Source: Centipeda periodontii DSM 2778
GTDB taxonomy: Bacteria > Bacillota > Negativicutes > Selenomonadales > Selenomonadaceae
Length of the DNA stretch: 60,251 nt
Reading direction: 5' to 3'
NCBI RefSeq assembly: GCF_000213975.1
Contig: NZ_GL892076.1
Coordinates: forward strand, 633,550 to 693,800
Every line of letters begins with the position of its first letter. Within the stretch, counting starts at the first letter, position 1. Made by a program: the position numbers and the translations under genes. The notes under the pieces were generated by a model. The model had not been told where the DNA came from. It was given only the letters and a program-made list of their open reading frames with translations, and did not search any database. Shown one piece after another: positions 42,786 to 51,700 of the stretch.

Positions 42786-42854
42786 TTGCCAAGAATCTCG
42801 TCCTCTGTTACAATATGTTCCGTATCGAATATCATCAACCACAATATATAGTAT
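42786..42854 (+). promoter_or_regulatory. nrdD promoter with paired NrdR-like boxes
   Basis: TTGCCA (42786-42791), 17 bases, TACAAT (42809-42814). CCACAATATATAGTAT (42839-42854) matches the NrdR consensus ACACWATATATWGTGT at 14 of 16 positions. A weaker box TTACAATATGTTCCGT (42808-42823, 11 of 16) covers the -10 element. The box starts are 31 bases apart, the three-turn spacing typical of NrdR. Confidence 0.65.
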
Positions 42855-42867
42855 AAGGAGCTCATTC

Positions 42868-45132
42868 ATGACAGTGACGACCGTAACGAAGCGCGCGGGA
42901 CATGCCGTGCCCTATGACCGCACAAAGATCCGCAACGCGATCGCGGCGGCGAGCAAGGAGTACGTTCACCCGATGACGGCGGCAGAGATCGACGCCGTGA
43001 CGACCGCCGTCGAGGAAGCGTTCGGCGATCGTGCGGAGATCAGCGTCGAGGAGATCCAGGATCTCGTCGAGAAGCAGCTGCTCGTGCATGGCTTCCACGA
43101 CATCGCACGCCGCTACATCACCTATCGTCAGCGGCACGCACAGCGCCGCCTCGCGCAGAAGCACCTCATGGCGAGCTACCGCGACATCTTCTTCGCGGAC
43201 TCCGTCGACTCCGACCTCAAGCGCGACAACGCGAACATCAACACGGACGCGTCCATGGGCATCATGCTGAAGCTTGGCGCGGAGGGCGCGAAACACTTCG
43301 TCGACAACTACGTGCTCGACGAGCGTTACGCCGTCGCTGACCGCGAGAACTTCATCCACATCCATGACAAGGACTTCTCACTTATCACTTTTAATTGTTG
43401 CCAGATAGATCTCCTCAAACTCTTTCGCGGCGGCTTCTCCACGGGGCACGGCTTCCTGCGCGAGCCGAACTCCATCCGCGCATACGCGAGCCTTGCGTGC
43501 ATTGCAATCCAGTCGAACCAGAACGATATGTTCGGCGGGCAGAGCATCAACGCGTTTGACTATGCCATGGCGGACGGTGTGAAAAAGTCGTTCCGCAAGG
43601 CACTCGTCGAGGAGGCGTGGAAGGCGCTCCTCTATCGCCTCGGGCGCGGGCATTTCACCCATGACGCATTCAAAAAGGCACTGCGTGCGGAGCTGGACTT
43701 TGCCATCTGCGTCTATGCGGAAAAGCAGGACGACGCGCGTGCGGAAAAGGCACGTGCAGAACTCGCACGCGCCCTGCACGTCGTCTACAGCACGGCGTTC
43801 GAGACACCGGTCGCACAGGAACTCGAAGCGGACGTGCGTACCGTCTATCAGCTTGCGTGTGAGAGCGTCGAGGAGGAGACCCATCAGGCGATGGAGGCGC
43901 TCATCCACAACTTTAACACGCTGCACTCCCGCGCGGGCGCACAGGTGCCGTTCAGCTCCATCAACTACGGCATGGATACCTCGCCCGAGGGGCGGCTCGT
44001 CATTCGCGAGGTGCTCAGCGCAATATGGCAGGGACTTGGCAACGGCGAGACGGCGATCTTCCCGATCTCCGTGTTCCAGCTCAAGGCGGGCGTCAACTAC
44101 AACCCCGAGGATCCGAACTACGACCTCTTCATCGAGTCCTGCCGCGTCAGCGCACGCCGTCTGTTCCCGAACTTCGTCAACCTCGACGCGCCGTACAACC
44201 TCCAGTACTACAAGCCCGGCGACTACAACAGCTGCGTCGCGACCATGGGCTGCCGCACGCGCGTCATGAGCAACGTCAACGGCCCCGAGCAGTCGGGCAG
44301 CCGCGGCAACTTCTCCTTTACGACGATCAACCTGCCGAAACTCGCGCTGGAAGCAAAGGGCGACCTGGATAAGTTCTGGGAGCTTTACGATCACTACATC
44401 GACCTCTGTCACGACTACCTCCTCGACCGCCTGAAGATCATTGAGGAGAAGCACGTTTACAACTATCCGTTCCTCATGGGGCAGGGCGTGTGGATGGACA
44501 GCGAGAAGGCGAGTCCGGTCGACTCCATCAAGGATCTTCTCAAGCACGCCTCATACTCCATCGGCTTCTGCGGACTTGCCGAGTGCCTTGTCGCCCTCAC
44601 GGGCAAGCACCACGGCGAGAGTGCAGCGGCACAGGAGCTCGGACTCAAGATCGTCGGACATCTCAGAGAGCGCACGGACGCGTACACCGAGGCGGAACAG
44701 CGCAACTGGACGACGTTCGGCACGCCCGCCGAGAGCACGGCGGGGCAGTTCCAGCGCGCGAACAAAAAGACGTACGGCATCATCCCCGGTGTCACCGACC
44801 GCTCCTACATGACGAACTCCAGCCATGTGCCTGTCTACTACGACATCAGCGCATACGACAAGATCTGCATTGAGGCACCGTACCATGCGCTTGAGAACGC
44901 GGGGCACATCGCCTACATCGAGATGGACGGGGATCCCTCGAAGAACGTCAAGGCGTTCGAGAAGGTCGTCCGCGCCATGCACGACGCGGACATGGGCTAC
45001 TTCTCCATCAACCACCCCGTCGACCGCGACCCCGTCTGCGGCTATACGGGGCTGATCGAGAACGAGTGCCCGCACTGCCACCGCAAGGAAAGCTCCTTCG
45101 GCACCATGACCGTGCCGCGCATGAAGGACTGA
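42868..45132 (+). CDS. nrdD: Anaerobic (class III) ribonucleoside-triphosphate reductase
   Basis: A 754-residue NrdD. An ATP-cone (residues 1-95, VTKRAGHAVPYDRTKIRNAI) is followed by the ten-stranded barrel with NINTDASMGIMLKL, IHIHDKDFSLITFNCCQIDL, FGGQSINAFDY, and the catalytic cysteine region CVATMGCRTRVMSN. The C-terminal zinc motif is CGYTG-ENECPHCH. After it only 14 residues remain, and the glycyl-radical motif (R-x-x-GYL) expected there is not visible in any frame. No nrdG activase gene lies nearby. It reduces NTPs to dNTPs without oxygen. AAGGAGCTCATTC precedes the ATG. Confidence 0.92.
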   Translation: MTVTTVTKRAGHAVPYDRTKIRNAIAAASKEYVHPMTAAEIDAVTTAVEEAFGDRAEISVEEIQDLVEKQLLVHGFHDIARRYITYRQRHAQRRLAQKHLMASYRDIFFADSVDSDLKRDNANINTDASMGIMLKLGAEGAKHFVDNYVLDERYAVADRENFIHIHDKDFSLITFNCCQIDLLKLFRGGFSTGHGFLREPNSIRAYASLACIAIQSNQNDMFGGQSINAFDYAMADGVKKSFRKALVEEAWKALLYRLGRGHFTHDAFKKALRAELDFAICVYAEKQDDARAEKARAELARALHVVYSTAFETPVAQELEADVRTVYQLACESVEEETHQAMEALIHNFNTLHSRAGAQVPFSSINYGMDTSPEGRLVIREVLSAIWQGLGNGETAIFPISVFQLKAGVNYNPEDPNYDLFIESCRVSARRLFPNFVNLDAPYNLQYYKPGDYNSCVATMGCRTRVMSNVNGPEQSGSRGNFSFTTINLPKLALEAKGDLDKFWELYDHYIDLCHDYLLDRLKIIEEKHVYNYPFLMGQGVWMDSEKASPVDSIKDLLKHASYSIGFCGLAECLVALTGKHHGESAAAQELGLKIVGHLRERTDAYTEAEQRNWTTFGTPAESTAGQFQRANKKTYGIIPGVTDRSYMTNSSHVPVYYDISAYDKICIEAPYHALENAGHIAYIEMDGDPSKNVKAFEKVVRAMHDADMGYFSINHPVDRDPVCGYTGLIENECPHCHRKESSFGTMTVPRMKD

Positions 45133-45146
45133 GTAGAAATAAAATG

Positions 45147-45185
45147 CTGCGCTGTGAAGGCGATTGCTTTCGCGGCGCAGTTTTT
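45147..45185 (+). terminator. Terminator of nrdD
   Basis: CTGCGC..GAA pairs with TTC..GCGCAG around a short loop, followed by TTTTTG, 14 bases after the stop codon. Confidence 0.75.
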
Positions 45186-45203
45186 GTTTCCCCAAACGCT
45201 CAT

Positions 45204-45277
45204 GGCGCCCCTATCGTCACGCCTGCGGCGTGCCACTTCCCCCGTCTCGGACGGGGGAAGCTCATATTCCGCGCTCC
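45204..45277. repeat. 74-bp direct repeat, copy 1
   Basis: GGCGCCCCTATCGTCACGCC through CATATTCCGCGCTCC; contains the palindromes ACGCCTGCGGCGT and CTTCCCCCGTCTCGGACGGG-GGAAG. It is identical to 45380-45453 except for one base. The gap 45133-45745 otherwise holds family C palindromes, the collapsed IS3-like element and the autotransporter promoter region. Confidence 0.85.
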
Positions 45278-45279
45278 CA

Positions 45280-45360
45280 AGCCTCCCCCGTCGGAACGGG
45301 GGAGGGGGACCGCTTGCGGTGGAAGGGGCACCATGAACAAGCTATAACGCTCTATCGTAA
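45280..45360. repeat. GC-rich palindromic repeat (family C) between the 74-bp repeats
   Basis: CCTCCCCCGT-CGGA-ACGGGGGAGG hairpin followed by GGTGGAAGGGGCACC, ATGAACAAGCTATAACGCTC. The same tail follows the copy at 53584. Confidence 0.75.
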
Positions 45361-45379
45361 GAAAGTCACACAAGTCACC

Positions 45380-45453
45380 GGCGCCCCTATCGTCACGCCT
45401 GCGGCGTGCCACTTCCCCCGTCTCGGACGGGGGAAGCTCATATGCCGCGCTCC
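45380..45453. repeat. 74-bp direct repeat, copy 2
   Basis: 73 of 74 bases equal copy 1 (CATATG instead of CATATT near the end). Spacing between copy starts is 176 bases. Confidence 0.85.
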
Positions 45454-45568
45454 TGCCCCCTCTTTTTATGCAAACATATTTATGGAATCACTGATAAATA
45501 GTGGATAATCACAGCCAGCTGATCCGCAGACACAAATTTCACAAATTGCAATACAAAAGAGCGTGCAA

Positions 45569-45623
45569 TGATCTGCCCCCCAAAAGTTAGATCCTATCAG
45601 TCTAACTTTTTGGGGTCACTACA
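45569..45623. mobile_element. Collapsed IS3-type element: two terminal inverted repeats with 7 bp between
   Basis: TGATCTGCCCCCCAAAAGTT and the reverse of ACTTTTTGGGGTCACTACA look like the left and right ends of an IS3-family element (TG..CCCC.AAAAGTTAGA). The two 24-base ends agree at 18 positions and are separated by only 7 bases, so the whole transposase region is missing. No target duplication is clear. Confidence 0.55.
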
Positions 45624-45640
45624 TTTGACTGCTTTCGCGT

Positions 45641-45674
45641 TCATGACATACTTTCGTCGTTTATGACATACTTT
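45641..45674. promoter_or_regulatory. Direct repeats upstream of the autotransporter gene
   Basis: TCATGACATACTTT (45641-45654) and TTATGACATACTTT (45661-45674) are spaced 20 bases start to start, about two helical turns. They end about 70 bases before the autotransporter start and could bind a regulator. Confidence 0.45.
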
Positions 45675-45745
45675 GTTGATATTTCTCGTAGATGTGAGAA
45701 AATATGGATAGGATGTATAGGAATCACGCGCAGGAGGCAAATGAT

Positions 45746-48700
45746 ATGTATCAGGAAATCAAATCAAGACGGCTGGCGCTTCTCGTCGCAATCGCACTGA
45801 CGGGCGGCTCCCTCGCGGGGGCGACGAATGCGTATGCGGCAGAGGTGACGGGGCAGAACGTGACGATCAATGCGTCAAACCCGCCGAGCAACAATGTCAC
45901 AGATCCGTACAACGACCCCGGCAGTGCTGCCGGTGCCATCAACGATCCCGCAAATGGAGACGATGTATCGGGCAACACGCTGACCTTGGAAAACTATGAC
46001 TACAGCGTCCACGGCGGCGTCAACCCCAACACCATATACGGCGGCTTCACGCGCGGTACGGGGCGCGCGAAGGAGAATATCGTCCATATCCGCAGCGGCG
46101 GAATAGTCGACGCCGCCGTAGGCGGCATCAACTGCGGCGGCGGCGATGCCGTGGGGAACCGGGTCTATCTCCATGCAGGAGGGCTGGTGAATGAGGCCGT
46201 TTCCGGCGGCTCCGTCTACGGTGCATCCGGCAGCGCAGAGAACAATCATGTTGTCGTAGAGAGCGGCAGAGTGAATGACGTCATCTACGGCGGCTGCATC
46301 GGGATCGCGTCCACGGGACATGCGACGGGCAACACGGTCACGATCACGGGCGGCGAGATTCGTGGTCACGTCTACGGCGGCTTTACGTATGGGAATGGCG
46401 ATGTCACAGGCAATATCGTCAACATCGGCGACGGTGCGCATGACCTCGCGACGGGTACGAGCATTCAAAAATCCATCTACGGCGGCTCCAACGACGGCGG
46501 TTCGGGAACGATCTCGGGCAACATCCTCAACGTCAAGGCATCCGCTTCGGCGCAGAACATCCACAATTTCGACACGATCAACTTCCACTTTACGAATACG
46601 CTCTCGCCCAAGCTCACGCTGAGTGACACTGCGGGCACGACCATTAACCGCCTGCGCGATATTACCGTGAGCGGCTTCTCGACAATCGGTACGAGAACGC
46701 TGATCGAGAACGCGAACGGCATTACCGTGTCGGACGGCAGCTCATCTGTGAGCACTACGGGCGATACCGCAGAGACAACCCTGAGCACAGACACAACGCG
46801 CAAAAAAATCGACTACACGCGCTATATCTTCAAGGGTGCACGCACTGCCGAGAGCAGCATCTACCATGAAACATGGGGCGGCCGCTCCGTCATCGGCAAC
46901 ACGACGACGGGCAACGAGATCACGGTTACGAGCGGTACGCATACGGACGTGTACGGCGGCTGGACGAGGGACGACGCATCCTCACAGACTGCAACAGCGG
47001 ACAAGGGCAACAGCACGTATAACAAGGTCACAGTCGACGGCACTGCCACGGTCAGCGGCAATGTCTATGGCGGTATGACGACTGTGGAGGACGGCAAGGC
47101 ATCGTACAACGAAGTGACGATCAACGGTGGCACACTGAATGACAGCCGCTATGTCTATGGCGGAAGTGCCGAGAGCGGTTCTTCGGCAGACAACAACAAG
47201 GTCTACTTGAACGGCATACGTACTTCGGGCACTGTTTACGGTGGCTCTACCGGTACTGGGACGGCAAACGGCAACGAAGTCCATCTGAACGGCGCGACGG
47301 TGACGGGTTCTGTCTACGGCGGCAATGGTGACTCGACAAACAAGAACAAGGTCTACCTCTTGAACGGCGCGCAGGTGACGAGGACTGTCTTCGGCGGCAA
47401 TGCTACCTCGGCAAACGACAACGAAGTCCATCTGAACGGCGCGACGGTGACGGGTTCTGTCTACGGCGGCGCGGCAAACGGCACGGGCAATCTGCTCAGT
47501 GTCAAGGGCGTGAACAGAGCCGGGCGGATTGCGGGCTTCCAGAAGCTCCACTTCGATGCGACGGGCGTCGCTGCGGGGCAGCATATGCTCACCATTACGG
47601 ATACCGCCAACCGGACGGCGCTCGATTGGAATGCGCTCACAGCCACAGGCACGGCGCGGGGCATTGATTTGATCTATCACGAGCAGGGCATTGCCCTTTC
47701 GCACTACACGGCGGGCAGTGTAAAGTCCGCATTGAGCGAAGACGGCAAGAGCGAGTACGACATCGAAGCCGTCGACGAGGGCGGCACTGTCAAGAGAATC
47801 GCCTACAACAGCTACCGGTTCAAGGACGCACGCACTGCCGAGACGGTTGGGGGCGAAACATGGGGCGGCCGCTCGAGGGTCGGCAACACGACCACGGGCA
47901 ACGAGATCACGGTGAGCAGCGGAACGCATACGGAGGTCTACGGCGGCTGGACGAGGGGGGCATCCTCACAGACTGCAACAGCGGACAAGGGCAACAGCAC
48001 GTATAACAAGGTCACAGTCGACGGCACTGCCACGGTCAGCGGCAATGTCTATGGCGGTATGACGACCGTGATGGGCGGCAAGGCATCGAACAACGTAGTG
48101 ACGATCAACGAAGGTGTCACACTGAATGACAGCCGCTATGTCTATGGCGGAAGTGCCACCAGCGGTTCTTCGGCAGACGACAACAAGGTCTACTTGAACG
48201 GCATACGTACTTCGGGCACTGTTTACGGTGGCTCTACCGGTTTTGGGACGGCAAACGGCAACGAAGTCCATCTGAACGGCGCGACGGTGACGGGGTCTGT
48301 CTTCGGCGGCGATAGCGCTACCTCGACAAGCAAGAACAAGGTCTACTTGAACGGCGCGACGGTGACGAGGTCTGTCTACGGCGGCAGCGGTGGGACGGCA
48401 AACGACAACGAAGTCCATCTGAACGGCGCGACGGTGACGGGTCCTGTCTACGGCGGCGCGGCAAACGGCACGGGCAATCTGCTCAGTGTCAAGGGCGTGA
48501 ACAGTGCCGGGCAGATTGTGTACTTCCAGAAGCTCCACTTCGATGCGACGGGCGTCGCTGCGGGGGCGACCATGCTGAATCTGAACGGCGGCGCGGGCAC
48601 AACGCTCGACAGGGGCGCGATTGACGCCACAGGCAGTACGGTCAGCGGCGGCATTTCCCTCCTGCACAATGCGAACGGCATCACGGTCAACGGACTTGCA

Positions 48701-51700
48701 GCGACCGATAACATTCTGAAATCCGAGGCGGACGCGACGACGGAGAAAAACATCGCCGCCCTCAAGAACGGCGCGACGATCACGGACATTCGCTACGAGG
48801 GCTATCAGTTCGCAGACGTGACGACTGCTGTCACCACTCCCACAGAAGCCTACGGCGGCATCTCGCGGGCGGGCAACTCCACGCACGATAATGTGATCAC
48901 CGTAAACGGCAACTACGCGAACGTCTACGGTGGTCATACGAGCGGCGCAGGTACGACGAGGGCCGACAAGAATAACAGCTACAACAATGCCGTCACCATC
49001 ACGGGCGGCACGATTGGCAACGTCTACGGCGGCTATACGGCGGCGGCAGACGGCACGACGAACAATAATACCGTCACGCTTGCGGGCGGCACGGTCACGG
49101 GCACAGTCTCGGGCGGCAACCGCACGGCGGTCGGCAATACGCTGAACGTCGTGGGCATGAACAACCGTGCGGGCAGTGTCGAGAACTTCCAAAATATGAA
49201 CTTCGATGCGACGGGCGCTGTGAAGGACAGCACGCTGCTGACCGTCACGGGCGCTAATGCGACCAAGGTGGACTGGACGAAGCTCACGGCGACGGGAACG
49301 TCGGTGAAACCGCTCACCCTGCTGAAGAACGAGAGCGGCATCGACCTCACGAGCTACACGGGCGCGGCGAAGTCCGAGACGACGGACACGGCGGAAACGA
49401 ACATCGATGTCCGCAAGAACAGCCTCGGCAGAATCACCGCAATCACCTACGAGGGCTACCAGTTCGCGCGCGCAGAGTCTGCGAGCGTCATAGGTACTGA
49501 CGCATTCGGCGGCATCTCGCGGGCGGGCAACGCAACGCATACGAATCATATCACCGTCAACGGCAACTATACGAACGTGTATGGCGGTCACACGAGCGGC
49601 ATGAGCACAACAGCTGTCGAGAAGAAGAACAGCCATGACAATACGGTCACCATCACGGGCGGCTCGATTGGCAATGTCTACGGCGGCTATACGGCGGCGG
49701 CAGACGGCACGACGAATCACAATACCGTCACGCTTGCGGGCGGCACGGTCACGGGCACAGTCTCCGGCGGCAACCGCACGGCGCAGGGCAACAAGCTCGT
49801 TGTCAATGCGAATGCGCGTGTCGGCAGGATTGAGAACTTCGAGAAATATGTCTTTAACTACAAGGAGTCAATGGCTGCAGATCCGATGCTGACGCTCACA
49901 GGGGGCGCAGCCTCTATGCGCCTCGACGCCATCGAAGCGAACGGCACGGTGACGGAAACACCTACGACACTCGTACACAATGCGGCAGGTCTGACCATCG
50001 CCGACTATGACAACAAGCCGAAGTCCATGCTGAACGCCGACGGCACGCGCGAGACGAATCTCGACGTGAGGAAGACCGGCACGCTGCTGACCGACATCGT
50101 TCGCTACTCCTCCTACAGCTTTAAGGGCACGACGGAGAGCACGACCAACAACGGGAATACATGGGGCGGTCGCTCCTCTGCGGGCAACACGACGGCGGAG
50201 AACAGCGTCACCATCACGGGCGGCAATCACACGGACATCTATGGCGGCTGGACGACGGGAACGGGTTCTCAGGCTGCTGCGGACAAGCGCGGCGACAGCA
50301 TTTCCAACAAGGTCACGGTAAACGGCTCGGCTGCGGTCAGCGGCACAGTCTACGGCGGTTTTACGGACGTTACAAATGGCAAGGCGACGCGCAACGAGGT
50401 CACGGTTGACAAGGCAATCGCGGGCGCAGTTGTCGGCGGTCAGTCGGCGGGCGATGCGACGGGCAACACAGTCACGGTCAATGCGAACGCCGGCGCCATC
50501 ACGGGCGGCAAGTCCGCAAGCGGCGAAGCCACGGACAACAGCGTCACGGTCGGCAATGGCACAGTCTCCGGCGATATCGTCGGCGGCGATGGTACGACGA
50601 CGAATAAAAATATCGTCAGCCTCGCACAGGCGAACGTCACGGGGAGTATCACGGGCGGCAGCGGCACGACTGCAAACGAAAACACGGTCAATATCGACCG
50701 CACGAATGTCGCGGGTACAATCACGGGCGGCGCGGCAGACGGCACGGGCAACACGCTGAATGTTGCGGGCACGAATACCGCCGCGAACATTGTCGGCTTC
50801 CAGAAGGTCGCATTCAATACGAACGGCGTTGCGGCGAATGGCACGGTGCTGAACCTGACGGGCGGCGCGCAGACGAAGGTCAACTGGACGAATCTCACGG
50901 TGACGGGAACAGCGGAGAAACCGCTCACCCTGCTGAAGAACGAGAGCGGCATCGACCTCGCGGGCTACACGGGCGCGGCGAAGTCCGAGACGACGGATCG
51001 GGCGGAGACGAACGTCGATGTCCGCAAGAACAATGACGGCAAAGTCACTGAAATTATCTACGAAGGCTACCAGTTCGCCCGCGCAGAGTCTGCGAGCGTC
51101 ATAGGTACTGACACCTACGGCGGCATTTCGCGGGCGGGCAACGCCACGCACGATAATGTGATCACCGTCGCCGACGGCACGCATACGAATGTCTACGGCG
51201 GTCACACGAGCGGCGCAGGTACGACGAGGGACGACAAGGATAACAGCTACAGCAACAGTGTCACCATCACGGGCGGCACGATTGGCAATGTCTACGGCGG
51301 CTATACGGCGGCGGCGGACGGCACGACAAATAACAATACCGTCACGCTTGCGGGCGGCACGGTCACGGGCACAGTCTCCGGCGGCAACCGCACGGCGGAC
51401 GGCAATACGCTGAACGTCAACACGGCGGCGACCGTCGGCAGGATTGAGAACTTCGAGAAGGTCGCGTTCAAGGATGCCGCCTCGAAGCTGACGCTGACGG
51501 ATACGGGGACATTCAACCTCGATACCTTGGCGACGAACTTTGATGCGACGGCGAACCCCGTGACCCTCGTCGAGAGTGGGAATGCGCTGACACTCGCGGG
51601 CGGCAAAGCGTTCAAGTCTGAACTGAATGCCGACGGGACGAAGGAAACGGATCTCGATGTTCGCGGCGGGAAAAAGATTGTCCGCTATGCCTACACCTTT

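Noticed and set aside
45204-45453. Possible CRISPR array after nrdD
   Set aside because: Only two 74-bp copies 176 bases apart with a palindromic repeat between them; no regular short repeats or unique spacers and no cas genes.
47966-49720. 584-codon minus-strand open frame inside the autotransporter gene
   Set aside because: Repeats of the sense strand produce repeats in the antisense frame; no start signal.
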